Positions 1 through 7,653 of a stretch of DNA of 17,491 nt are shown piece after piece (within the stretch, counting starts at the first letter, position 1; each line of letters begins with the position of its first letter). The stretch is taken from contig JAQUNY010000018.1 in the NCBI GenBank assembly GCA_028717405.1, positions 1 to 17,491 of the forward strand. The letters run 5' to 3'. The notes below the pieces were generated by a model, which did not search any database, had not been told where the DNA came from, and saw nothing but the letters and a program-made list of their open reading frames with translations. A program made the translations under genes and the position numbers. Source of the stretch: Eubacteriales bacterium. Its GTDB lineage: Bacteria > Bacillota > Clostridia > JAQUNY01.

Positions 1-441
1 CGATCTACCGTATGGTACCACATTATAGTATTTACCAGAAATATTTACCGGGCTTCCGTGACTGAGATGGCCGCCGTGAGCCAGGTTCATTCCAAGCATT
101 GTGTCTCCGGGGGATAAAACAGCAAAATAAACTGCATTATTGGCCTGAGCCCCGGAATGCGGCTGAACATTCGCATGCTCTGCTCCAAAAATCTCTTTGG
201 CTCTTTCTATGGCAAGAGTTTCCACAATGTCTACGTACTCGCATCCGCCATAATAGCGTTTCCCGGGATAACCTTCGGCATATTTATTTGTCAGCGGCGT
301 TCCCATAGCTTCCATCACCGCCGGGCTGACGAAGTTCTCTGAGGCTATCAGTTCGATTTTTCCTCTTTGTCTGCCGACTTCATCTTCAATAGCTTTTGCG
401 ATATCCGGATCAATTTTTGCGATTTCTTTAGTACTGTACAT
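1..441 (-). CDS. glyA: Serine hydroxymethyltransferase, N-terminal part (runs off window)
   Basis: Converts serine and tetrahydrofolate to glycine and 5,10-methylene-THF, a PLP-dependent cytosolic step of one-carbon metabolism. The first 147 residues are visible, about a third of the usual length near 410; the rest, including the PLP lysine, lies outside the window. Family signatures are clear: IELIASENFVSP (about 29-40), YAEGYPGKRYYGG (54-66), QPHSGAQAN (93-101) and AHGGHLSHG (121-129). The ATG at 441-439 is preceded by AAGGAG with a good spacing, which fixes the start. The gene follows thiI in the same direction after a 102-nt gap that holds a possible promoter, so it may be transcribed on its own. 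The identity is secure; the missing 3' part prevents any statement on intactness. Confidence 0.97.
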   Translation of the reverse strand, partial: MYSTKEIAKIDPDIAKAIEDEVGRQRGKIELIASENFVSPAVMEAMGTPLTNKYAEGYPGKRYYGGCEYVDIVETLAIERAKEIFGAEHANVQPHSGAQANNAVYFAVLSPGDTMLGMNLAHGGHLSHGSPVNISGKYYNVVPYGRS

Positions 442-483
442 TGTTTCTGCTCCTTTTCGTTATCTGAAGATATTAAATACATC

Positions 484-537
484 ATGCGTCGCGCATCGGG
501 TGTCGTGTAATATGCATCACACATCATTAGTATTATA
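484..537 (-). promoter_or_regulatory. Possible glyA promoter -10 and leader palindrome
   Basis: The gap between thiI and glyA holds a perfect TATAAT on the minus strand at 537-532, but only a poor -35 match lies upstream. Downstream in the presumed leader is a 5-bp inverted repeat, ATGCG-TCG-CGCAT at 484-496. No T-tract follows it, so it does not look like a terminator. The rest of the 442-543 gap shows no recognised riboswitch. Both elements are seen directly; their function is inference. Confidence 0.35.
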
Positions 538-543
538 CGATAT

Positions 544-1725
544 TCAGCCGCCTTTTACATTAATAATTTCCGTTTCAGCTACTGCCTCTTCTATCAGCCG
601 GTCAAGAGAAGCCTTTTCTTCATGTGCTACGGTCCTGGTGAGCGTAGGCCTTGTTCTCGGATGTTTGGCCACAAAAACTGTACAGCAGTCCTCATAAGGC
701 ATTATGGATGTATCATATGTTCCGATTTTTCTCGCTGCATCGACTACATCATTTTTGTCCATACCTATCAGCGGCCTGAAAACCGGCATGGTACAGGCTT
801 CATCCGTGACGGATATGGCTTGCAGGGTCTGGCTGGCGACCTGCCCTATGCTTTCACCGGTGACAACGGCAAGTGCTCCGCATCCTGCAGCTATCCTGTC
901 GGCTATTTTATACATTGCTCTTCTCATAAGTATTGTAAGATAATCACCGGGACAGCTGCGGGAAAGCTCAAGCTGTATCTCCGTAAAAGGCACTACATGC
1001 AGTTTGATATTTCCGCAGTAAGCAGCCAGTATTTCGGCAAGAGTTATTACTTTCTGCTTCGACCTTTCACTTGTATACGGATAGCTGTAAAAATGTACAG
1101 CTTCAAGCACCACACCGCGCCTGGCTGTCATCCATCCGGCAACAGGACTGTCAATTCCTCCGGAAAGCAGCAGGATAACTTTTCCTCCGGTCCCTGTCGG
1201 CATTCCCCCGCAGCCGCGTATAATGCCGGAATAAACAAAAGTGCTCTCTCGTACTTCTATATATATTGTAATATCCGGATTATGAACATTGACACTTATC
1301 CCCTCTGTATTTTCAAGGATATATGCGCCTATGTCCGCGGATATTTCAGTTGACTTCAGAGGGAAACTTTTTTTACCTCTTTTTGTTTCAATCTTAAATG
1401 TATTTACGGTCTTTAAATCGTGAATATTTCTGAATTGCTCAAGCGCAGTTTTCCTGATTATATCAATATCAGTATCAATTTTCTCAGCTATACTTATGGA
1501 AACTATTCCGAATACCACGGACAGTTTTTCAGCTGCTTTATCAAAATTAAAAGTACTGTCTTCAGGTTCGATATACATCCTTGACTGTGATTTATATACT
1601 GAGACCTTACCGAGCCCTGAAAGTGCGTGTCTGATATTCCTGAGGAGCCTGTTTTCGAATACAGGCCTGTTGAGGCCTTTGAGCATTATTTCTCCGCATC
1701 TTGCAAGTATGACTTTTTCTCCCAT
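544..1725 (-). CDS. thiI: tRNA 4-thiouridine synthase ThiI, rhodanese-less form
   Basis: Adenylates U8 of tRNA and replaces its oxygen with sulfur to give 4-thiouridine; in some species ThiI also serves thiamine thiazole synthesis. The 393 residues show an N-terminal ferredoxin-like region, a THUMP domain (about 60-165), the PP-loop SGGIDS (188-193) in a LLLSGGIDSPVAGW context, and the conserved TGESIGQVASQT (289-300). A Cys pair, C347-C348 in PYEDCCTVF, lies near the C-terminus. The protein ends there, so the extra rhodanese domain of the 482-residue E. coli enzyme is absent, as is usual in Bacillota; sulfur would instead come directly from the adjacent cysteine desulfurase. The ATG directly follows the nifS stop codon with no spacer, and AGGGG inside the nifS end is the likely ribosome site, which implies translational coupling. 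Confidence 0.96.
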   Translation of the reverse strand: MGEKVILARCGEIMLKGLNRPVFENRLLRNIRHALSGLGKVSVYKSQSRMYIEPEDSTFNFDKAAEKLSVVFGIVSISIAEKIDTDIDIIRKTALEQFRNIHDLKTVNTFKIETKRGKKSFPLKSTEISADIGAYILENTEGISVNVHNPDITIYIEVRESTFVYSGIIRGCGGMPTGTGGKVILLLSGGIDSPVAGWMTARRGVVLEAVHFYSYPYTSERSKQKVITLAEILAAYCGNIKLHVVPFTEIQLELSRSCPGDYLTILMRRAMYKIADRIAAGCGALAVVTGESIGQVASQTLQAISVTDEACTMPVFRPLIGMDKNDVVDAARKIGTYDTSIMPYEDCCTVFVAKHPRTRPTLTRTVAHEEKASLDRLIEEAVAETEIINVKGG

Positions 1726-2934
1726 TTATAAATTGCCCCTTCTTCGTCCGGCCTGGCCGGTGCTTATGGATGGTATTATCCGGCTTATTATCTCTGCAGC
1801 AATATTTGCCTCGCTGATAGTATTGAATGATGAAAAACTAAACCTTACGGCACTTTCAGCGATATCTTGTGAAAGCCCCATTGCTCTCATCACCCTGCTG
1901 ATTCGTTTATTTTTTGATGAACAGGCTGAGCCTGCAGAAATGTATATGCCTTCCCTTTCGAGATGGTGGACAAGGACTTCAGCTTTTATTCCTGGAAATG
2001 ATAAATTCAGTATGTGTGGAGCACCATTATCCGGTGAATTTATAACAAACTCAGATTCAGCGGTATTTTCACGCAGAGACTTTATGAAAGCCTCCCTGAC
2101 GCCCCTTATAATATTGTTATGATTATCCTGTCCTGTCACACAAATATCGGCTGCAAGGCCAAACCCGCATATTCCCGGAACATTCTCCGTCCCTGGCCGC
2201 ATTGCCCCTTCCTGTCCCCCGCCTTTCATCACAGGCGACAGTTTTGTGCCCTTTCTGATAAATATTGCACCTGTACCTTTAGGCCCGTGTATTTTATGTG
2301 AGCTTACGGTCATTATATCTGCGCATTTTTTAGCGGCCGTCAAATCCATTTTGCAAAAGCCCTGAACAACATCATAATGCAGAAGGGCGTCAGGGCATTT
2401 ACGTTCCCTTATCTCCGATATGGTTTTCGCATCCTGTATTGTACCGGTTTCATTGTTTACCAGCATTATGCTTATCATAGCGGCAGAACTTGTAATACTC
2501 TTTTCAAGCATATCCAGATCAGCCACAGCTTTGCCGTCTACGCCGACGTGTTTAACGGCATATCCTTCAGCTGACAATTCTTCATACACCTCATATACAG
2601 AAGGATGTTCTGCCGTGGTTGTAACAAATTCAGGCCGGATAAATGCAGATCTGCCCTTTGATATGGCTGCAAGACATCCTTTGACAGCCAGATTGTTTGC
2701 TTCAGTGGCTCCCGAAGTGAAAAATATCTCTTCCGGGGATGCTCCGAGTGCGGAGGCTATACTGTGCCTTGCTTTTTTTATTGCCAGTTCAGCCTCAAGA
2801 CCGAATGAATGCAGAGATGACGGATTGCCGTAAATGTCCGCCGAAATACGATTCGTATATTCAAGGACCTCATCAAAAGGCCTGGTTGTAGCGCTGTTAT
2901 CAAAATAAATGATGTTTCCCGCTCCTTTCCTCAA
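1726..2934 (-). CDS. Cysteine desulfurase (NifS/IscS-like, ThiI partner)
   Basis: PLP enzyme that strips sulfur from cysteine as a protein-bound persulfide. Numbered from the TTG at 2934 (402 residues), it shows the N-terminal YFDNSATT (10-17), HYDVVQ (186-191), the PLP lysine K214 in SSHKIHGPKG, and the active cysteine C338 in SAGSACSS, the group I arrangement. Being immediately upstream of thiI, it is most likely the desulfurase dedicated to tRNA thiolation, like Bacillus subtilis NifZ, rather than the Fe-S cluster enzyme; no iscU or sufU gene is nearby. The start is uncertain: no in-frame ATG lies near the expected N-terminus. A TTG with a GAGG five bases upstream is possible, but the strong AAAGGAG (2928-2922) sits eight bases before an ATC codon that aligns with the usual first Met. 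The ATC form would have 395 residues. Confidence 0.93.
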   Translation of the reverse strand: MRKGAGNIIYFDNSATTRPFDEVLEYTNRISADIYGNPSSLHSFGLEAELAIKKARHSIASALGASPEEIFFTSGATEANNLAVKGCLAAISKGRSAFIRPEFVTTTAEHPSVYEVYEELSAEGYAVKHVGVDGKAVADLDMLEKSITSSAAMISIMLVNNETGTIQDAKTISEIRERKCPDALLHYDVVQGFCKMDLTAAKKCADIMTVSSHKIHGPKGTGAIFIRKGTKLSPVMKGGGQEGAMRPGTENVPGICGFGLAADICVTGQDNHNNIIRGVREAFIKSLRENTAESEFVINSPDNGAPHILNLSFPGIKAEVLVHHLEREGIYISAGSACSSKNKRISRVMRAMGLSQDIAESAVRFSFSSFNTISEANIAAEIISRIIPSISTGQAGRRRGNL

Positions 2935-2955
2935 TTGCGCCTCGCTATTATTATA
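2922..2955 (-). promoter_or_regulatory. nifS -10 box and Shine-Dalgarno
   Basis: A perfect TATAAT lies on the minus strand at 2955-2950, with no good -35 partner. It would start RNA near 2943. A strong AAAGGAG follows at 2928-2922, eight bases before ATC (2913-2911). This leader is short, and a TTG start at 2934 would lie only about nine bases from the predicted RNA end, which bears on the choice of start codon. The -10 is seen; its use is inferred. Confidence 0.4.
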
Positions 2956-2966
2956 CTGGATATTTA

Positions 2967-2994
2967 TTGACTATTGTGTTATTTTTAATATAAG
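2967..2994 (+). promoter_or_regulatory. SigA-type promoter for the plus-strand small gene
   Basis: On the plus strand TTGACT (2967-2972) and TATAAG (2989-2994) are separated by 16 bases; each box matches the vegetative consensus at five of six positions. RNA would begin near 3001, leaving about 65 nt of leader before the ATG at 3066. The boxes lie just upstream of the nifS -10 on the opposite strand, so the two divergent promoters are packed within about 45 bp and could interfere or share a regulator. Confidence 0.55.
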
Positions 2995-3065
2995 CTTTTC
3001 ATACAGCCATTCTCGCCGAGGCTCATCAGGCGCAGCGGTAAACAACATGAAGGGAGTCCAGTTAT

Positions 3066-3347
3066 ATGCAGAACAGCCTTTTTGTTTCAAATGTTGTGAT
3101 TTCGGAGGATGAATATGCCTTCAAAAGCTCCTTTACGATCAGTAACAGCTCCGGCAAAACCATGTCACTGTGCCTCAGCGATCTTGATATTCCCGGCAAG
3201 CCGGAAGAAATTAAAAAGTTCTTTGATTTTCAGGTATCGGCAGCTGAAATCAGGAAAACAATAATAGACCAGGTTATCGAACACTCCTCGCTTAAGTCGA
3301 GGGATGTACAAGGCCTTGAATATATGGAAAAAGACAACAAATCATAA
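3066..3347 (+). CDS. Small protein of unknown function (93 aa)
   Basis: I do not recognise this protein. It is the only supported plus-strand gene in the window. Evidence that it is real: it fills an otherwise empty gap between nifS and ppdK, overlaps neither, has AGGGAG nine bases before its ATG (3051-3056), and has a good promoter at 2967-2994. The predicted character is a cytosolic mixed protein: an N-terminal half rich in alternating hydrophobic and polar residues with S/T runs (about 1-43, strand-like) and a charged, helix-prone C-terminal half (about 45-93) containing IRKTIIDQVIEH. No signal peptide, membrane segment or cysteine cluster is seen (one Cys). It ends 19 bp short of the ppdK stop, tail to tail, with no terminator hairpin between them, so the two transcripts may overlap. 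Confidence 0.65.
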   Translation: MQNSLFVSNVVISEDEYAFKSSFTISNSSGKTMSLCLSDLDIPGKPEEIKKFFDFQVSAAEIRKTIIDQVIEHSSLKSRDVQGLEYMEKDNKS

Positions 3348-3366
3348 TATTTTGTTCTGTTGTATT

Positions 3367-5997
3367 TTAAGCTTTCCCACCCGATACAGCTGCCTGGGCT
3401 GCAGCAAGTCTTGCTATGGGCACTCTGAACGGGGAGCAGGAAACATAATCCAGCCCTGTGTTGTGGCAGAACACTATAGTGGCAGGATCACCCCCGTGTT
3501 CACCGCATATCCCGAGCTTGATCCCCGGTCTTGTCTTTCTTCCGAGTGACGCCGCCATTTCAACCAGCTTGCCGACTCCCGCAATATCGATCCTGGCAAA
3601 AGGATCCTGTTCGTATATTTTCCTGTTATAATATTCTTCAAGGAATTTTCCTGCGTCATCTCTGCTGAAGCCGAAAGTCATCTGTGTAAGGTCATTTGTG
3701 CCGAACGAGAAGAACTCCGCTTCCTGTGCTATCTCGTCCGCGGTTATAGCAGCCCTTGGAATTTCTATCATCGTGCCGACCTTGTAATCCAGATGGCTGT
3801 TTGATGCCGCAATTATTTCGTCAGCTGTTTTTACTACTACGTCCTTTACAAAACGAAGCTCTTTGACATCTCCTACCAAAGGTATCATGATCTCGGGGAT
3901 AACAGCCATTCCTCTGGCATTTACATTAATTGCGGCTTCAATAATTGCCCTTGTCTGCATTACTGCTATCTCAGGATATGAAACAGTCAGTCTGCAGCCC
4001 CTGTGGCCCATCATGGGATTAAATTCGTGGAGGCTTTCGATTATATCCTTAAGCTTGTTGTACTCTATCTTCATTTCTGCGGCAAGTGCTTTTATGTCGT
4101 CTTCTTCCTTGGGCAGGAATTCATGCAGAGGCGGATCCAGAAACCTTATTGTTACAGGATACCCCTTCATTATTTCAAAGAGCTTTTCAAAATCTCCTCT
4201 TTGCATGGGAAGCAGCTTATCCAAAGCTTTTATTCTCTGCTCGCCGGTCCTTGATACTATCATTTCCCTCATTGCAGGAATCCTGTCAGGCTCAAAAAAC
4301 ATGTGTTCCGTTCTGCAGAGGCCGATCCCTTCAGCTCCAAATTTCAACGCTTGTGCGGCATCCTCAGGGGTGTCGGCATTAGTCCTGATTTTCAGCTTTC
4401 TGGCTTTATCCGCCCATTTCATAAAGACTGCGAAGTCTCCGGTCATTTCAGGCGGGATAGCCGGGATTTTTTCTCCGTAGACATTTCCTGTGCTTCCGTC
4501 AAGGGATATCCATTCTCCCTCTTTATATACTCTCCCATTTTTGTCAGTGAAGCTTTTTTCTTTTTCATTTATCTTTATGTCTGAACACCCTGCTACACAG
4601 CAGGTTCCCATTCCTCTTGCCACAACGGCTGCATGAGAGGTCATCCCTCCCCTTCCTGTCAGGATGCCCCTGGAAACATGCATGCCTTCTATGTCTTCCG
4701 GAGAAGTTTCTTCTCTTACCAGGATTACCGCCTTTTTACCATCTTTTGCAGCGAGCACCGCATCTTCCGCATTGAAGTAAACCATTCCGGTGGCTGCTCC
4801 GGGAGAAGCAGGCAGCCCTTTGGCTACCGGCGAAGCCTTCTTAAGGGCAGATGGCTCAAAATTGGGATGAAGCAGTGCATCCAGCTGTTTTGGATCAACC
4901 TTCATGATTGCTTCTTCAATCGTCTGCATACCTTCGCCGACAAGGTCAACGGCTATCTTCAGTGCGGCCGCAGCAGTTCTCTTGCCATTTCTTGTCTGCA
5001 GCATGAACAGCCTGCCCTTCTCGATCGTAAATTCCATGTCCTGCATGTCTTTATAATGTTTTTCGAGAATGTCTGCAATTTCAACAAATTTTTCATATAT
5101 GGAAAGGTTTATCTCCCTGAGATGTTCTATGGTCTGCGGCGTCCTTATACCGGCGACAACATCCTCTCCCTGGGCATTCATCAGAAATTCGCCGTAAAGT
5201 TTTTTCTCTCCTGTGGACGGATTGCGTGTGAAGGCAACTCCCGTACCTGAATCATTGCCCATATTTCCATAAACCATTTCCTGTACATTTACTGCCGTAC
5301 CCCAGTCTGAAGGTATGTCGTTGAGCCTTCGGTATACTATAGCCCGGGGATTGTCCCACGACCTGAAGACAGCCTTGACCGCCTCCATCAGCTGCTCCCT
5401 CGGATCTTGCGGGAATTCTGATCCTTTTTCTTTTTTATAAAGCTCTTTATATAGGGAGACGATCCTTCTGAGATCAGCTGCATCCAGATCGGTATCATAT
5501 TCAGCCTTTCTCTCTTTTTTTACACTGTTAAGTATCTCTTCGAAATGAGCTTTTTCAACTTCCATTACAACGTCGCTGAACATTTGTATAAATCTTCTGT
5601 AGCTGTCGTAAGCAAATCTTTCATTCCCGGTGAGTGCCGCAAGTCCCTCAGCTACCTGGTCGTTAAGACCAAGGTTGAGTATTGTGTCCATCATACCCGG
5701 CATAGAAGCTCTTGAACCTGACCTTACAGATACCAGGAACGGGTTCTTCGGGTCTCCGAATTTTTTGCCCACTTCAGCTTCTGTCTTTTCAAGCATCCTG
5801 TCTATTTCATCCTGGATTTCAGCGCTGATTTTTTTGCCGTCGCAATAGTATTTAGTGCAGGCTTCAGTTGTTATAGTAAAGCCTCTCGGCACGGGGAGAC
5901 CCAGGCTGGTCATTTCAGCCAGATTTGCTCCTTTCCCGCCAAGCAGCTCTCTCATTGATGCGTTTCCCTCTTTAAATGAATAAACAAATTTAGGCAT
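3367..5997 (-). CDS. ppdK: Pyruvate, phosphate dikinase
   Basis: Interconverts pyruvate, ATP and Pi with PEP, AMP and PPi; in anaerobes it often runs toward pyruvate and ATP as a PPi-linked glycolytic step, or supplies PEP. At 876 residues it is full length (C. symbiosum enzyme 874). Domains in order: N-terminal ATP-grasp nucleotide-binding domain with GGKGANLAEM (20-29) and the SVRSGSRASMPGMMDT segment (90-105), swivelling phosphohistidine domain with catalytic H455 in GGMTSHAAVVARG (450-462), and C-terminal PEP-utilising TIM barrel with GIGLCRTEHMF (557-567), FGTNDLTQMTFGFSRDD (765-781) and catalytic C831 in GICGEHGGDP (829-838). The Thr two before H455 (T453), the position phosphorylated by the plant regulatory protein, is present. 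GGAGG seven bases before the ATG sets the start. It lies 37 nt behind glyS in the same direction. Confidence 0.98.
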   Translation of the reverse strand: MPKFVYSFKEGNASMRELLGGKGANLAEMTSLGLPVPRGFTITTEACTKYYCDGKKISAEIQDEIDRMLEKTEAEVGKKFGDPKNPFLVSVRSGSRASMPGMMDTILNLGLNDQVAEGLAALTGNERFAYDSYRRFIQMFSDVVMEVEKAHFEEILNSVKKERKAEYDTDLDAADLRRIVSLYKELYKKEKGSEFPQDPREQLMEAVKAVFRSWDNPRAIVYRRLNDIPSDWGTAVNVQEMVYGNMGNDSGTGVAFTRNPSTGEKKLYGEFLMNAQGEDVVAGIRTPQTIEHLREINLSIYEKFVEIADILEKHYKDMQDMEFTIEKGRLFMLQTRNGKRTAAAALKIAVDLVGEGMQTIEEAIMKVDPKQLDALLHPNFEPSALKKASPVAKGLPASPGAATGMVYFNAEDAVLAAKDGKKAVILVREETSPEDIEGMHVSRGILTGRGGMTSHAAVVARGMGTCCVAGCSDIKINEKEKSFTDKNGRVYKEGEWISLDGSTGNVYGEKIPAIPPEMTGDFAVFMKWADKARKLKIRTNADTPEDAAQALKFGAEGIGLCRTEHMFFEPDRIPAMREMIVSRTGEQRIKALDKLLPMQRGDFEKLFEIMKGYPVTIRFLDPPLHEFLPKEEDDIKALAAEMKIEYNKLKDIIESLHEFNPMMGHRGCRLTVSYPEIAVMQTRAIIEAAINVNARGMAVIPEIMIPLVGDVKELRFVKDVVVKTADEIIAASNSHLDYKVGTMIEIPRAAITADEIAQEAEFFSFGTNDLTQMTFGFSRDDAGKFLEEYYNRKIYEQDPFARIDIAGVGKLVEMAASLGRKTRPGIKLGICGEHGGDPATIVFCHNTGLDYVSCSPFRVPIARLAAAQAAVSGGKA

Positions 5998-6035
5998 AAT
6001 AAGTCCTCCATGTATTTATATCAAAGTAATTATAT

Positions 6036-7424
6036 TTATATGTCAAATTTTCCCTCAAACCAGTTTTCAAGATCGGATAATTTTATCCTCTCCTGCTTCA
6101 TTGTATCTCTGTCGCGTATAGTCACACTGTTGTCTTCCTGTGAATCAAAGTCATAGGTTATGCAGTATGGTGTCCCGATCTCGTCCTGTCTCCTGTATCT
6201 CTTGCCGATACTGCCGGTTTCATCATATTCACAGCAAAACTTTTTCAGCAGGTCATGATATACCTTTTCGGCTTCAGCGGCAAGCTTTTTTGAGAGCGGT
6301 AAGACAGCTGCCTTTACGGGAGCAAGAGCAGGATGTAGTCTAAGCACTGTTCGTACGTCTCCCTCTGAGATCTCTTCTTCGTCATAGGCGTCACACAAAA
6401 ATGCCAAAGCAGCCCTGTCAGCTCCCAATGCAGGTTCGATACAATACGGTATGTATTTTTCGCCTGTCATCGGGTCAAAATATGACAAATCATCCTTAGA
6501 ATGCTCCATATGCTGTTTGAGGTCATAGTCTGTCCTGTCTGCTATGCCCCATAACTCTCCCCAGCCGAACGGGAAAAGATATTCTATATCTGTTGTTGCA
6601 TTGCTGTAGAAAGAAAGCTCTTCGGGAGAGTGGTCACGCAGGCGCATGTTTTCCTGCTTTAATCCCAGGTCAAGCAGCCATTTTACACAAAAATCCTTCC
6701 AGTATGCAAACCACTCAAGGTCTTTCCCGGGTTCACAAAAGAACTCAAGCTCCATTTGCTCAAACTCGCGGGTCCTGAAAGTAAAATTGCCGGGTGTGAT
6801 CTCATTTCTGAATGATTTGCCAGTCTGGCCGATCCCGAAAGGAATCTTACGTCTTGTGGTCCTGAGTACGTTTCTGAAATTGACGAACATGCCCTGTGCT
6901 GTTTCAGGACGCAAATAAAGTTCTGCTTTTGAATCTTCGGTGACTCCCTGGTAAGTCTTGAACATCATGTTGAACTTCCTGATCCCTGTAAGATCAACGG
7001 AGCCGCATGCCGGACATGGTATTTTATTAGCTTCAACATATGAAGATAATTTTTCAGGATCCCAGCCGTCAACGCTGATTTCCTTATTATTTTTCTGGTT
7101 CCATTCATCGACAAGCTTATCAGCCCGATGCCGCATCTTGCACGAACGGCAGTCAACAAGCGGATCGGTAAAACCACCCACATGCCCGGAAGCAACCCAA
7201 ACCTGCGGATTCATCAGAATGGCACAGTCTATCCCGACATTATAAGGATTTTCCTGAATAAATTTTTTCCACCATGCCTTCTTGACATTATTTTTGAATT
7301 CCACCCCTAAAGGTCCGTAATCCCAGGCGTTTGCCAGACCGCCATAGATCTCGGAGCCCGGATAAACATATCCTCTGTTCCTGGCAAATGCTGTTATTTT
7401 ATCCATTGTCTTTTCAAATATCAA
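6036..7424 (-). CDS. glyS: Glycyl-tRNA synthetase, single-chain (dimeric) type
   Basis: Class II synthetase that charges tRNA-Gly with glycine in the cytosol. The 462-residue length and sequence match the homodimeric, archaeal/eukaryotic-like form and not the two-subunit GlyQ-GlyS enzyme. Visible parts: N-terminal SEIYGGLANAWDYGPLG (24-40), a zinc site formed by C92-C95 and C137-C140, motif 2 with FRNE (205-208), FTFRTREFEQMELEFF (214-229), motif 3 GADR (334-337), and a C-terminal anticodon-binding domain (about 365-462). The start is a TTG at 7424, overlapping rpoZ by 11 nt, with GGAGG nine bases upstream; the first ATG is codon 7, which would remove the EKTMDK stretch often seen at the family's N-terminus and has poorer spacing. 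No T-box leader precedes it. Confidence 0.96.
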   Translation of the reverse strand: MIFEKTMDKITAFARNRGYVYPGSEIYGGLANAWDYGPLGVEFKNNVKKAWWKKFIQENPYNVGIDCAILMNPQVWVASGHVGGFTDPLVDCRSCKMRHRADKLVDEWNQKNNKEISVDGWDPEKLSSYVEANKIPCPACGSVDLTGIRKFNMMFKTYQGVTEDSKAELYLRPETAQGMFVNFRNVLRTTRRKIPFGIGQTGKSFRNEITPGNFTFRTREFEQMELEFFCEPGKDLEWFAYWKDFCVKWLLDLGLKQENMRLRDHSPEELSFYSNATTDIEYLFPFGWGELWGIADRTDYDLKQHMEHSKDDLSYFDPMTGEKYIPYCIEPALGADRAALAFLCDAYDEEEISEGDVRTVLRLHPALAPVKAAVLPLSKKLAAEAEKVYHDLLKKFCCEYDETGSIGKRYRRQDEIGTPYCITYDFDSQEDNSVTIRDRDTMKQERIKLSDLENWFEGKFDI

Positions 7425-7653
7425 CTTCTCTCTCCTCCACTGCTATTTCATATACAGGTTTTAAATTCCTGACGTAGGTGATCTTTTCCTCGTTTATTTC
7501 ATTAACAGCAATAGTGACAGTCTGCACGGAATTGACCTTTACGTATATCCTGGCACCCTCTGTGATCTGTCTTGCCCTTTTGGCTGCAAGAATAACCAGT
7601 GTATACCTGCTGTCTGTTTTTTCAAGTAAAGAGCTGATCGGGGGTTCAATCAT
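7414..7653 (-). CDS. rpoZ: DNA-directed RNA polymerase omega subunit
   Basis: The smallest core RNA polymerase subunit, which helps assembly by binding the beta' subunit. The 79 residues contain the family core DSRYTLVILAAKRARQI (14-30), equivalent to the E. coli RFDLVLVAARRARQ segment, followed by a short hydrophobic and acidic tail. It begins in an ATGA overlap with the gmk stop (7653-7650) and its own stop overlaps the glyS start, so it is translationally embedded. The order yicC-remA-gmk-rpoZ is conserved in Bacillota (B. subtilis yloC-ylzA-gmk-rpoZ), which supports the call despite the short length. Confidence 0.93.
   Translation of the reverse strand: MIEPPISSLLEKTDSRYTLVILAAKRARQITEGARIYVKVNSVQTVTIAVNEINEEKITYVRNLKPVYEIAVEEREVDI

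Noticed and set aside
622..1353. Plus-strand open frame of 243 codons inside thiI
   Set aside because: It is wholly antisense to a clear thiI frame, has Cys/His/Tyr-rich composition typical of a shadow frame, and no recognisable domain.
3047..3112. Possible 21-residue leader peptide before the 93-residue gene
   Set aside because: Its ATG at 3047 lacks a ribosome site and the frame overlaps the start of the better-supported gene.
3863..5250. Two plus-strand open frames of about 205 codons inside ppdK
   Set aside because: Both are antisense to conserved PPDK coding sequence; their length reflects codon bias of the real gene.
6017..6046. Separate ppdK promoter at the end of glyS
   Set aside because: TTGACA (6046-6041) and TATAAT (6034-6029) both occur on the minus strand but are only six bases apart, so they cannot form one promoter; other spacings give weak boxes. 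Not listed, though an independent ppdK promoter is not excluded.
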